Shown here in pieces: positions 36,220-48,557 of a stretch of 64,000 bases of DNA. The stretch comes from Sanghuangporus weigelae (Eukaryota; Basidiomycota; Agaricomycetes; Hymenochaetales; Hymenochaetaceae), in the NCBI GenBank assembly GCA_033182465.1, contig CP137324.1, positions 2,582,849 through 2,646,848 of the forward strand. The letters are read 5' to 3'. The notes under the pieces were generated by a model, which worked only from the letters and a program-made list of their open reading frames with translations, had not been told where the DNA came from and searched no databases. How positions within the stretch are numbered: position 1 is the first letter of the stretch; each line of letters opens with the position of its first letter. A program made the position numbers and the translations under genes.

Positions 36220-39200
36220 CTATCCCACAATTTTCACCGCTCCACTATTCATGATCCAGTCCTCCATGTCTGCCCAATCATCATCCATGTGGTCGAAATC
36301 GTTAGTGTCTTTGCCTTCAGCTTTGGCGTCTGTTGTTACAATATGAGCCCCTGTTCTTCCGGATCCATTGTCTAAGTTAGCGGCCTGAGCAGTATCTGTC
36401 TGAACGGTACTTGTTTGAGTTGTATCGGAGTGAGGATCCCCAGTCTGCGCAGGTAAGGACGGAGGAAGAATATTAAACATTGAGTTATCGAGGGAGAAGA
36501 AATCATCATCTGGGTAATAGTCATTTGCTGAGCATAAATCACCACCGAGAGCAGTGGAAGTTGGCCGAGAGGAAGAAAGCGAAGACATATGAAGGAAAAG
36601 CGGATCGTTGTCAGACTGCAGCTTGGGTTGTGTATCGAGTCTCGTCTTCTTTGTCGCTGGCTCCCGAGACGACTGGGCGATCAAAGAGTTCGATTCTCTA
36701 GTGTGTTTCATTGTCCGCTTTGGCGCAACAAGGTCAAGTTCGGATTCGTTAGGTGCAGCGATGTTGGTCAAAGACACATTTGCAGAGTCAAAGATGGGAT
36801 TCGCTGTGTCCATAGTCAGCATTATTGCATCAAGTTCAGAATCGCCGAGACTGCTGTCTGAACAAGCGTCCTTATCAGATTCTTCATTGAGATCGGCAAA
36901 CTGTACGTCAAAGCTGGGCTTCACAGTCACCCCGGGTTTACGGGCAGCTAGGATTGGATCAAGCTTCAAGCGGCTTCCCTCATCCAGGCGAATAGATTCA
37001 GCAACGCCTGAACATTTATGGAGAGATCCCAGTTGTCCAAGTGTTGTGTCTTCCTTTATAGCCTTCTTTTGCACCGGTTCTCTGCGTTTCTTCGTTTCCC
37101 TCTTGTTAGCTTTGACCGCCTCCTTTGTAGCTGTGTGGAGATGTGAATTTGCTTTGAGATGCCTACAAGATTATATGCACTTACCTCTCCTCTCCTCAAG
37201 TACCTTTTTAGTGCCCGGCGGTGGCTTTGCTAAACCTTCGCGGCAGCTAATAGAAAAGACGTACAATGAATCCTTATCATATGTATGCGTGAAAGAGACA
37301 GAAAGACTAACCACAGATGGCGGCAGGCCATTTTATCTCTACAATTATGGTTGCAGCTACAGACAAGGAATATGAATAAAGGTAAAAGGTCATTTGCGGA
37401 ATACTAACACATAATTTCCGTTGGGCAGAGTCTTCCGCCCGAGAGGAGACCTAGCCTGCGAGACTATCATACATGTTGCTTAGTTGAATAAATGCCAGAT
37501 ATACTCAGGGGGCCAGGCGGAAAATCGCATACCCAACAGTGAGAACGAGCCTTTAGCATCCCGCAGGTCATCTTTGTATAGGTCGCAATTCGTGTCATCC
37601 CAAACTTCAGGGCCATCTTGCTGAGATGCTTCAATAAAGATGTCATTGGCGGACTTGTGCCGTATGTATCTCATGGGATACTTATTTGCAGGTACCAAGG
37701 GCTTATAAATCTGTGTGATCGTCAAACCAGCGAAGGTTTCCTGATTGTTTTCTTGTGAGCAAATGGCAGATCCATGAAAAGCGGAGCTTACAGAGCTGAT
37801 GAGCACGCAGATTATCTGGCTCGGCTTCGTCAATTCTGCGTTTACAGTGAAAATCTGCGGCTCGCTGAGAGCATCTGTCCTTTTAATCGAAAATTAAAAA
37901 TTAAAAAATAGCGAAGGTACGCAATGTTGTTTAGAGCAATCTGTACTCACGAGATGCGCCTGAAATCGATAAGGTTCAAATCCGAAGTCGTTGTTAATAC
38001 ACTAGTCATTCCCAGAGATTTTGCCTTCTGTTTAAACTTCTTCCGACTTGGCAATGCCTGCAACAAAGAGCACTCAATATTGAGCTCAATGGATACTGCT
38101 TTCTTTCCTGAGTACGAGGTTACTCCATTTCTATCCACAGATATGGATAATCCGTAGTGCGGCATGTCCTGTACTTGTTGCAAGACTTCGTGACCGTAGG
38201 GCGGACATCGGTTCAGAAGCTCAATATCTCGTTTGAGCACTAGAATTCTGTACAAGTATTAACACTCACCATCTCAATCCTTGACGGTTCTTGCTTCTCC
38301 AGGGATTTAAGGGAAGTTATCCCATGTTCAGCAAGCACCTGATGGAAGTTCGTGTAAAATTCTTGATACAGAAAGGCGACAGGAGACTGACCTTCAAGCT
38401 GAATGAACATAATTTATCAACATGGAGAATGCAACAGCAAGTTTGTAATGTACGATTTCTCTCCAATGGACTCTATTTGCTTCAATACAACTGGCCTGTC
38501 TTCCCAAACTTTAGCCATCAAACACCGTACTCTGTGGGATGCATGAGCTACGCTTGCTACTTGTTTGAAATAAGATGATACGGACAATTCAAGCCCGTTC
38601 TTCAACTGGGCACCATTCTTCTTGATTATGGCAACTTCTACGGCAACTATACACTAGATGAAGATCGATCTGGATACATTCGATGCATCTCCAGAACATA
38701 CCTCTCGCTATACGTGCTGCATGACGAAAGATTGATAACGCATCTAGAGCAGGCTGACTATCTGCTGTCTTGTATTCTGGAGCATTCAAAGATATGCCAC
38801 CGAGGACAGCCTGTACAGAGATAAGATGTATGAGTCAAAGTTGACAAAGGTCGCGCTCAAAATCGATATACTTGTATGATTATGAAGGCCTTGTCAGATG
38901 CCTTCTCGACTTTCTTTATCTTATACCGGATGTCGGGATGGTCTCTCATCTTGTTGTACACCTGATTTTGCTCTGAGTTTGCCAGTCTACCATCAAGGCA
39001 TGATTTGCGTACCTGTTTGTCACAACCGCGAAGTCTGACGTCCCCAAGTCTGGTGCAAGCTCGGTATTTGCCACAAATGACCATTTTCATGATCACACTT
39101 ACTCATCGGCACAGCTTATGACCTCAAGCTAAGGGGAAAGTGTCAAGGGTTGTGTAACGCAGACACGAGAGCACCTACAATCTCACGGATAGTAGCTCGG

Positions 39201-42200
39201 TCTGAAATCTTAAGAATACCTCCCATCTACAATACAAGAGGAGCAGAGGTCAAGCACATCACATGGCTCAAGAGTCTTGCTTACCGTCGACTGTCGTATG
39301 TAACACTAGAGTCGAAACAGAATCGTGAGGGGCTAGAGAACAACGTACACAAAAGAAGACATACCTTGCTCATAATATCTCCGTATTTAGTCACATGTAA
39401 TTCCATTTTGTCTTTATCGCCACTGTAAATTAGTTCGTTTGTCTTTAGCTTCTCAACCGCCTGCAAGACCATATCATCCATTTTCTCTTCCCACGTTTGT
39501 CCGGCTGTCTTCCCGATATGATAATGTCCAGGATTCTTTTGAATACGTTGATGAAGAAACGAGTTCCGAAGCCAGTCTTTCGCACTCTGAAGATCACTGA
39601 TAGCACCTATGCCAATCTCAGAATTTATGTGTTCTAGTAGATTTTCGTGGAGTGAACTCTCAAGGATTGTTTCACCCTGGGCGAGATTTCGATATTTATG
39701 CTCAAGGTCTTGCTCGCATAAAATAACAGCTATTCCTTCCTTGTCTGTAAAACAGGGCAAAAGAAAAATTGATCTTGAATCCTGAGGAAAAAGAAAGTGA
39801 CTCACCGAATTGAGGGCACCCCTAACGAAGATATTTCAGACAAAGATAAACTTTTCACAGTTGGAAAGCATACCGCTCGCCCAATCATTTGAATAATATC
39901 CAAATCGGAATATTCCTGCCAACTCGTACCAGTATACAATTTGACATCCTTTATCACGACGGTATGGGCCGCTGATAGTTGAAGTTTTTAGAGGTGAACG
40001 AGAGAGGAGACAGGTGAAAGGACTTACGAAAGTTGACGCCGACGGCGAGAGTCTGTATACAAAAGAAAAGAAGTCAGGAAGACTGAGCGTTAACGACTCT
40101 CTCGGCTTACCGAAGTAGCACAAACTACCCGCAAGGTACCGTCGAGGTAAAGTTCCTCTATTGCTCGTCTATCATCAAGGCTGAGACCTGCATGGTGCAC
40201 CCCTAACCCAACCTTTGCGAGCTCTTTTCTATTATTTCAGCCGTGATCTCACGACGGAGAAAGAGAATTCTCACTTTCAAGTCTCTCATCATGAAACAAG
40301 TGATTCAGACTAAGTCTTCGTTAATATATGTATTTTCCTATCCCGAGGCACTCACTGTTTCAGAGGTGCCCAGGCCGTCTTCTGCTTCTTCGTCACGGCT
40401 TCCTCATACTCTTTCAACAACTGCTCGGCAGTTGTCAAAGTGCCTATATTCATGTGTGAGAGATCAAAGTTATCCAAACACCTCATCAGCATACCCTTCC
40501 TAGTACTGCAAAAGATAAGGATAGGTTTTCCGCATGCGTGTTGTTCAAGCACGGAATAAACTTTATAGTCAAGCGCCCGAGAAAATTGGAAGTCGTTCTG
40601 ATTCTTGCGAGTAACTCCATATATGTGACGTGTTATCTTGCATGGTCGGTAGTCTTCTCCAAACTGAAGTTACACAGATCATCTAATACTGAAGACAGAA
40701 AAAGTAGAATGAGTCGAATGTTACCTCAAAGACTGTGGCCGAGGCGTTGCCATCGATCGACGGGTTTCCAATCCAGTCAGCAATGTCTCGAATGTTTGGT
40801 ACAGTTGCAGACACCATGATGAAACGAATATTACTTGCACGAGCTTTCATACGCGAAATGATCACTTCAAGAGTGCTGCCTCGCAGTTCATTCAGGACAT
40901 GAACCTTGGTAATACTTAGATAACATCGAGGCAGACAAATACAGAAACACACCTCGTCAACCAGAAAGAGTTTAACTTCGGATAGGAAGTCGCCATGATC
41001 GTGCCTATATTGATATATAAGTATGTTTCCACTTGACGATGGATTCTTGTTTACCATCCCCGCGTGAGGCTGTCCCATTTTTCACTCTGGTACTTCTCTC
41101 AGATAATCTCCTAAATGCAGACCAGGACAGTGTACCGTAGTAATTCTGGATGGCAATGAATTGATCATCACAATCATCATATGCACGGCCATGAAATAGA
41201 CTTACATGACCTTGGCAGTTCTCGCCGCAGTCCAAGCACTTTTACCCATTTGAACTGTGTCGCCCGTCATTTCGCAGCCTGTTTGAATTAAGAATGTAAA
41301 CTCAATCATTCGGGAAATTCGTTCGTACACTTGATGCCTAATGGCTCGAACTTCGCAGTCCAATCTCTTGTCCGTTCTGAACAGAGAGCCTGGCGAAGGT
41401 GCAGAGCATGAGAATGCGGCATTGCGGCCATAGGACCGAAATTACCTTCGTTGGTGCAACATACACGCACTTGGAGGAAGACTAATGCTTTGAATTCATC
41501 GACATTGCGATAAGACCGAGTTCAAAAAGTACGGTTTTGCCACCTCCCGTTGGGGCTGAGGAAGAAATTCATAATAGATGATAGGCCAAAATAACGACAC
41601 ACGTACCGCTCACGACCTATATCCAACGTCGTGAAGAGAATTTAGAAAGAAAGAAACCAACGTACCATATTCTCTCTCATTTCCATGATCTTGAGACAAT
41701 TTAGTGTCGAACAAAGACTTGGACTCGTACAAAAGAACGTACAGTGTGATAGCATTTTGACTGGACCGCATTGAAGACTCCGAATTTAAAGATCCCTCGA
41801 TAGATGTCCACTGCAAGCAAATCAATTTGAGATTCCCCAAACAGCAGGTAATAACTCACGAAGATCAGACACAGCTCGAAGACACAAGTTATGTGTGTTT
41901 CTCGGATTGGCACCGCGAGTGTCAGCAATTTGGAAAAAAGGTTCACTAGTCGATCTCATTGTAACGGAGTCGTTTCCTCTGTGTCGTACAATCGGTCCAG
42001 AGTTGTCTGACAGCATATATGCGTCAAAATCTGGATTATAAATGCGGAAGAAGCCACAAAAACACCTGGAGCTCATATGCATGCACTCTCAGTTCATTTT
42101 GAGAGGGCATGCAGACCTGGTATGGCGCAGACGCCCAATTGCCAGGCCTTGGTGCTTGCAGAGCAGCGGGAACAACAAACCCGCGAGACTGATTCGGCGT

Positions 42201-42585
42201 CGGACTCGACATGCTGTACGCAGAAGGGTCGGATGACCCGAATTCACCTATTTCATCGTCCAGCTGGCCGTCATATCTATTCCGGAGCGTCGTTGGTGCT
42301 GTATCTTTAAAAAATCCAGAGTGGCGCAGTTGTGTTGTTTAGGGTTAGTGCGGGAAGAAAACCTTCAGAAGACGCATCACCTCGATACTCTGAAGCAAAG
42401 TGATCTTCGCTGTAGCATTGCATGTTCGGATAAGTGCCATAACCGTTTCTTCGCCTATAGTCGTAGGAAGTGAATCCTACTCCGGAGTCGTAGGAATTGA
42501 ATCCTACTCTGAAGTCGTCTGAGAAGGGTTCTCCGTCGTCCCCGAACTGATCCAGGAACTCGTCAAGGTCAAAGTCTTCACTCAT
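36220..42585 (-). pseudogene. HFM1/MER3 meiotic DNA helicase, near complete with lesions
   Basis: A meiosis-specific superfamily-2 helicase (Ski2-like) that stabilises crossover intermediates. ATG at 42585 opens MSEDFDLDEFLDQFGDDGEP, and about 20 short introns follow. Visible in order: FKFGVFNAVQSKC, APTGGGKTVLFELGLIA (Walker A), VYVAPTK, MTGDTVQMGKSAW, SEKWDSLTRGW, FLVDEVHVLNELRGSTLE (DEVH box), MVSATVPNIRDIADWIGNP (SAT), YRPCKITRHIYGVT, PILIFCSTRKG, GVHHAGLSLDDRRAIEELYL, IKDVKLYTGTSWQEYSDLDI, IQMIGRAGCPQF (motif VI), then winged-helix and Sec63-type regions (YNLAQGETILESS-like text near 39690). The C-terminal tail is acidic, ending SGAVKIVG. Lesions: TAG near 41491 (after MNSKH), and Cys in place of the conserved second Arg of motif VI (GRAGRP), at 39825-39827. 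It could be a functional allele if both are sequencing errors. Head to head with MRP51. Confidence 0.8.
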
Positions 42586-42808
42586 GTCATCAGATGCGCA
42601 GCTGCAGGTAAGAGCGCAGCTGGTATATGTTTCCGACAGAATGTAATGATGGAGTAAAGACAAGGAGTCACGTCGACATTCACTTGAAGGAATAAGAGAT
42701 CATGTGGTCCTGTAAAGCTGTGACCAATGACCATCGCATCGAGTTCCTCAAGACTCGACCCAATCCTTCCCAGTCCGAGTCGTACACAACAATTGGTCCC
42801 CGGTCATC
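42586..42808. promoter_or_regulatory. Shared HFM1/MRP51 promoter region
   Basis: A 223-bp gap separates the two divergent start codons and must hold both promoters, unless the upstream in-frame ATGs are used. No distinct motif was recognised. Confidence 0.4.
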
Positions 42809-44187
42809 ATGTCTGCATCTGCCGCGTCTGCAGCAACGGCGGCAGCTGTGGTGACCAAAGCTCCAAGGATCCCTCCGTCAAATTTCGCTGTTCTCCTTCG
42901 CCGGTCGAAATTCGCCTCGTACGACCCGCAAATAGGCAGATCTACACTACCTACGATGGAAGCGCTCACAGGGGAGACTGGGGCTCAAAGAGGCCTCTCT
43001 CCGTGCGACTACGTCGCAATGGTCGCCTCATCAGCAGCAGCGTCGATACTTTATACCGGCAAACCGAATGGACCAGCACGTATTCCGATGCGAACGCCGT
43101 GCGCCAGTTTGGAGAGATTGGTGTGACTCCTTAGATCGACCCCAAGGGGCATTGGATAGGTCGGTCTAAGATGGACAACACGAGCTCACAAATGGAAAAC
43201 AATACAATGCGACAGATTAACTGGATGCACGACTCTGACTATGCCCAGGCGTAGTCCGACGATGTCAAACTGGACATCCAAATGTACTCACATGTCCCGA
43301 ACCCGGACGCGATGAAACCGAAGCGGTTCGAGCGTTACCTACGCAGACTGCGTCGCCTTGTCCCAGAGTTCCAAGAGTATGCGGAGATGAAGAAAGAGAT
43401 AGAGAAAGAGAAAAAGAAAGAGAAAAAGGAGACAGTCAATCCACCATCCCATCATTTGGCATGCCTTTCTCGTTATCACGAAGAGTTCTTGGGGGCCAAA
43501 TTCGTAGAATCTTGCAAAGAGAACCCAAACTTCATTCACTCCATGCCTCATCCAACCGGCGGGCTCACATATAACAATATGAACGAATTGCAAAGCACTA
43601 TTTCTGTGAAACCCATTCCGGGACGGAGGCTTTACCTAGAGAGGGATACGACAAACACACTTCGGGTCAAGATGAACGTAGCTTTGGGAGGCTGGGTCGG
43701 CGGAGAACACATGACTCTTAAGGGAGGCGAGAAGGGCAAAGAGTGTACTGTTCCGCTGACGGACGTTGGAATGAAGGAAGGAGAACCAAGGCGGGACCCA
43801 GATGCAGGAAAGGATGTGTTCAGGCCATTGTCGATGAAGTGTTTCCTACAGAATGCGCCTACTGTGGTCGGGAAGTACCCGCAATGGATTCAGGATACTG
43901 CTTTGAGGATGTAGGTTGTTAGCTGGTCCAACGCGGATAAAGCTCGCTCCAATCCATACAAGCCCGGGACTGTCGAGTCCGTTAAGCACGAGGAACGCTA
44001 ACATAACCCTCAGCATTCAGGACCCAAAGTATTGTACTCTGAAAAACAGAAAAGTGGCTTCGCAGCGTACAAACAGCGAGTGAGAACACCGCCAAAGGAC
44101 GACGGGAACCCTACAGCACTGATGAAAACTCTACGGAATACCATTGACAAGACGAAAGACCCGCGACCGGATCCTGAAAATAAGTAG
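42809..44187 (+). pseudogene. MRP51 / bS1m mitochondrial ribosomal protein, disrupted
   Basis: Small-subunit mitochondrial ribosomal protein of the Mrp51 family. ATG at 42809 gives MSASAASAATAAAVVTKAPR and LLRRSKFASYDPQ. A one- or two-base shift near 42935 leads into IYTTYDGSAHRGDWGSKRPL and VDTLYRQTEWTSTYSDAN, QFGEIGVTP, then TAG at 43132-43134. The reading continues IGRSKMDNTS, MRQINWMHDSDYAQA, TAG near 43252, MYSHVPNPDAMKPKRFERYL, HLACLSRYHEEFLGAKFVES, LALGGWVGGEH-like text, QWIQDTALRM, TAG at 43912-43914, WSNADKARSNPYKPGTVE. A final exon probably gives VLYSEKQKSGFAAYKQRV to 44187. Three stops and one frameshift make it a pseudogene. Confidence 0.8.
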
Positions 44188-44448
44188 CTGCGAGCCGATA
44201 GCACAGGGAATGATGAAGTCTAGTCTACATAGGTATCTATCGCGCATCCCCGGACTTGTGTCCAGGACTAATCAGATCCAACAATGCTTTCTCAAGGTCA
44301 CCCTCGTTTCGCCAAGTGCATGTTCTGCTTGTGCTCGAGGTATCTCGAGTTCGCGTACCTGAAAATGTATGACTGAACGAGAGGTCCAATAATTTAAGAA
44401 AAATACAAACATACAATCAGATCGACATCTTCTCTCTTCGCAACAAAA

Positions 44449-45036
44449 CTATATATCCTTTGCCTTTACAGCAGGCTTAGGAGGAAATAGCTCGCCGCTG
44501 AAGATTGCATCCTCCATCTTCCCCTTGTTATAAGAAAGGCCACCCACAAACTGTCCAAATTTGTCAGGTGGCAAAAGATGGGAAGAGCTGCTTCCGGAGC
44601 GTACATTTACGATGACCTCTGGTTCTGGTCTGCCGTTCAGCGGATTTCGTTGCATTATGGCCGTACGAAGACGAACGCACCATGTGCGTGCTGCGTGTCT
44701 CGCTAATCGACGGGTAAAGTTGTTGTGGCTGTTGTTATTGTTGTGTGTATTCCCTAGTGTCTCTATAACTGTACCCATACGACGGTGGTGCTAACCCTTT
44801 GAGGCTCTGCTGTCCCACTTGTACTGCATTGTAACCACGTTACCGCCGGCAGTAATAGTAGTAGCATTAGTAGTCGCAGCTGCAGTATCGGTAATGCCGT
44901 TCAGACTGTTGCTCATGCCCGTTGAGCCATAAATAGCCGTAGCAGCAGCCAAGAGGTGTGGGTGGTGGAAATGCCTTTCGTCAACAGCAGACGGGTATGC
45001 CGCCGTCGTAGTTGCCGTGGATGTCATGGCACACAC
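44449..45036 (-). pseudogene. Unrecognised protein with one in-frame TAG
   Basis: A single frame from ATG at 45036 to a stop at 44449 is broken only by TAG at 44791-44793. The first part is Ala/Thr/Asn-rich (TTNATTITAGGNVVTMQYKW), then NNNNSHNNFTRRLARHAART, MQRNPLNGRPEPEVIVNVRS and LLPPDKFGQFVGGLSYNKGK, a moderately basic pattern that would suit a mitochondrial or nuclear protein. I do not recognise the family. It lies tail to tail with MRP51. Confidence 0.45.
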
Positions 45037-45226
45037 CGACGCGAGCAGGGAAAGAAAGAAAGGGAAAAAAACGAGATGAAAAAAAGAGAGTACTGAGCAC
45101 TGAGTGGTAGTGACGGGAGGAGTGAAAGAAAAGAGGAGCGGAGCGTGACCAGCTGATACTACTATTTACACGCTAGTGACAAGCGATCCAAATGCGTAAA
45201 AGACTTCGCGATACCCGACGAACGGC

Positions 45227-45305
45227 GTCGAGAGCGTCGAGCGTCGAGAGCGTCGAGCGTCGAGAGCGTCGAGCGTCAAGAGCGTCGAGCGGAGAGCGTC
45301 GAGAG
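45227..45305. repeat. 16-bp tandem repeat, about five units
   Basis: The unit GTCGAGAGCGTCGAGC repeats three times exactly and twice with changes, then degenerates. It lies between the gene ending at 45036 and the chromodomain gene. Confidence 0.85.
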
Positions 45306-45497
45306 CTGACACTCAGTGAAAACTCGAGGCAATTGATTTCCCCGTCAACCTTAACTGGCGCTGACTAAGATATCTACAGTAGACCACAATCAGCAACTAG
45401 ATGTGTATACAGCCCCATTTGCAGATCAGTATTGAAGAGCAGTCAAGTTCAGAAGAAAAAGAACAAGCAACAAGAAACTATTCCCTCTTCCTCTTCC

Positions 45498-48400
45498 TCA
45501 GGCCACAACCTGTTCATACTCCTCCACAGCAAGCGGCGCATCGTCCAAAAGACTCTCCCCTAGGCTCCCACATCCGCACACTCGCAGGATACCCAAACCA
45601 ATCCACGAAATAAATCACCTCCCCATCCTCCATCTCGCCCTTATCCAATATCCGATTCACAACATACACCTTCTCCGCCCGCGCGTTCCCCAATCGCCCA
45701 GGCTCAGGCTTCGGCCTCGTGCGCTGTAGTGCGCCGCACTTGCCTGTACCGGTACGTCGGTACAGGCCCCTCAGTACTCCATACAGTATACCATCGTGCG
45801 GCGACCGCTACACCTCCGCCGCTCCTTAAGACCTTCCAAACCGCCGCTCCTTGATTCGCGGCTCAACCAATACGTCCGCTGCCTCCCGTCCTTCGAAGAC
45901 TTCCCAAACCGAGTATGCTTGGCCAGCCGCACTTTCTGATACGCGGGCGCCGGGAACGTTGCAGCGGATGTATCGGCTACGGCGGCAGAAGGATATCGAA
46001 CCGTATAGCCGATGGAATATTCGTCGGCTCCTGTTGATTGGCTTATCCGACGTCGGGTAGTGGTTTTACAAGGTCCCAGGTACCACATTTCATGTTCATA
46101 CCCTGCTGCTTCGTGCGCCGAGTCCGATTGTCGGACGCGGCGGCCACTCGCGTATTCCCCTTTTAGTATTATTGCCTCCCCTGACGTTTCATATTCGTGT
46201 GGTGCGACCACTTAGCGATCCGAGCGCGCCCGATGATGATGCGCCGCGCCAGTCACCGCCAGCCCGATCAGCGCGCGCTCGTGTCTTGGCAGCTTCGCGG
46301 CGCGCCCCGATCTTCGGGTCCGCACCGATTGCGCGCCTGTGACGCGCCGTCACTGTCGCCGTCTCTGTGACGCTCTTCCCCAGCATTCCCCAGTATATAT
46401 AGACCTCATGTATGTAGTGTTCAGAAGCAGTAGTTCAGAATAGATCTCAGTGCACTCCTCTCATCTCTGTTACCCCCTTTTGCTCTCTATCGTCTTCACC
46501 GAAGATCGTGTGCCGTCACAAGATGCCCCCCCCCCCGTTTAAGGGAATAACAGGGGCACGTGCTCACTCGACACTGCGCAAGTGATCGGCAGAGCTATCC
46601 CCGGTCCTGGGAATCGGCAGCGCCATCGCCCTCTTGACAATCGGCGACACCGTCGCTCTCCTGGGAATCGGCGGCACCGTCGCTCTCCTGGTAATCGGCG
46701 GCACCGTCGCTCTACTAGTAATTGCCGCCGCTCGCAGGACTCGACAGCGCCGTCGCTCTACTACTTATTCGCGACGCCGACATCTTGACTCGTCGGCAGC
46801 TCTGTCTCGTACATTATCGGCGGCGCCCCCTCTATACGCAGATCATACCATAGCCCTTACGATTGAGCTCTCCCCACGACTGAGCACGCATCCTGATCGG
46901 CAGCAGTGCTTCCGGGTCAAATTGTCCGCCGCGGCACCGAGCTGTCCAGGAGGTTTAGCCACGAGTTGGATCCCTTCTTACCTCTCCGATCTTTGACACC
47001 GCCGACGCCTCTCTGTGGTCAAACGCCGTCGCCTTCGCCGCTGCTTAAGAGGGTCTGATAGTCTACAGCGCGTGCGCGCCGGTGGGCCCATGCACGCGGG
47101 AACACAGGACACCGAGGAAGCCGCGCCGTCTTCTGCGCAAATCGCTTACCGTACCCGCCTCCCTGCGTGCTCGACAGTATCCGCACGTACTTGTGCAGCT
47201 CGCACAGCGTGTGCTCCATATCCACCAACGTCATCTTCCGCTTCTCATCCTTCCCATTCCCATTCGAGAGCACTGCAGGCTCCCACCCCAACCTCGCGAA
47301 ATGCCTCTTCTGCGTATCCGTCATCCACCTAATCAGCGCGCTTTCGCTTCCGCTGACCAAATCTGACGGCGAGAAGCACTTCTTGAGCCCCTTGACGGCT
47401 CCGACGCCCGCGATGACAAAGTCGTTCTCGCTGAAATTCACCAGGGGGTGTACGAGAGGTTGATAAGCAGCTGAAAAGCTACAAAAATCGCCCAAACCGG
47501 GGAACTGGTATATCACATCAAACACATTCGCCATGTACTTGCACTCCTTCAGCTGCCCGAGCAGGTTATTGCTTGTCATAATCTCCAACAATGCCAGGTG
47601 GTCCTTATGTGCATGGCTGTACCCCAGCTGCGGCGGGAACTTCTGGAACGCGCCCGTGTAGATGCTATCACCGTTATCAGCCGCCTTGAGCAGCACCCGC
47701 GCGTATTTCGCATGGTCATACGTCTTCCACGAGAGCGGGCCAAGCGCCTCTGCGAGAAGCTTGTACGTCTCGACGCGCACGAAGGAGCTGTAGAGCAAGA
47801 CTCGGAAGAATAGCTCTTCCTCTTCTTGCGACCCACCCCTCTCGACCACTTCTTTGATGAGGAACTGCGAGCCGCGGTCTGCGACGCGGAAGCCGCTGCA
47901 GAATTTGCACTCCCGGAACACGCTCTTCTTGCTCCATCTAGCGACATTTCGGATTTTGTGTGTGTTTGGTCGTTTGCGTGTCGGGGGGAAGAGAAATATG
48001 AACTCACGGCTGCAGCTTCCCGGCCCTCCTCCTCTCCTCGACAGCATGTCTCTCAGACGCATACTCCCAGAACGTATCGGAAGCCGGCCTCGTCATGAGC
48101 GGCTTCCCATCCACTTCCACCGGAATTGATGCGAACTTGCGCTTCAGAGGAGGAGTCTTCACCGCTGTTGCTGCTGAACCGGGGATGGCTGTACTGCAGG
48201 TAGAACCGAGCCCACCACTCGTCGTTGGTTTCGGTTTCGGTTTCAGGTTTGCTACACGGACAACGCACACCTCGACGACTCGCACTTTCGAGTTCTCCTT
48301 ATCATAGAGGGGGGATTTTGCCAAGTCGAGGAACAAACCGCCGAACCCGGTCTTCCGCAAATCCAGAATACTGGTTACGCTCTTGTCCGACTGAGCGCCA

Positions 48401-48543
48401 TGCCCTTCGCGTTCTTGGGCTTTGCTCCCCTCGCCTGAGGCGTACACGTATCGTGCAGAGGTAAGCCAGACACAAACTGACTGAAGACCGACCGAACACG
48501 ACGGAGGCGTTGTGAATAATACACGCGTCCGAGGTGAAAACAA
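45498..48543 (-). pseudogene. HMUDK-helical-domain plus chromodomain protein, split by a solo LTR
   Basis: Exon 1 (to 48008) ends FWEYASERHAVEERRRAG; an intron at 47938-48007 leads into FRECKFCSGFRVADRGSQFL, IKEVVERG, LGPLSWKTYDHAKYARVL, IYTGAFQKFPPQLGYSHAHK, FPGLGDFCSFSAAYQPL and NFSENDFVIAGVGAVKGLKK. This pattern fits the fungal family named after the helical domain of phage 5-hmdU DNA kinase (HMUDK_hel), placed by comparative genomics among DNA-base-modification systems. After the LTR (45725-47067) the strand resumes with a chromodomain: NRILDKGEMEDGEVIYFVDW, FGYP and MWEP, then in a shifted frame ESLLDDAPLAVEEYEQVVA and TGA. The linker also changes frame near 47130. An LTR begins 15 bp upstream of the first ATG, so the true N-terminus may be lost. 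The biochemical role in fungi is not established. Confidence 0.7.
45725..47067 (+). mobile_element. Solo LTR, 1343 bp, TSD GCGC
   Basis: TGTAGTGCGCCGC...GATAGTCTACA ends, with GCGC at 45721-45724 and 47068-47071. No internal region remains, so it is a solo LTR left by recombination. It contains a TATATATAG promoter box near 46397 and tandem GGCGACACCGTCGCTCTCCT-type units at 46610-46720. It is inserted in the HMUDK/chromodomain gene. Confidence 0.9.
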
Positions 48544-48557
48544 GTTAGGGTAAACGT

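Noticed and set aside
46582-46996. Repetitive Arg/His or Val/Leu-rich frames (also at 60160-60703)
   Set aside because: They are produced by tandem units inside the solo LTRs.
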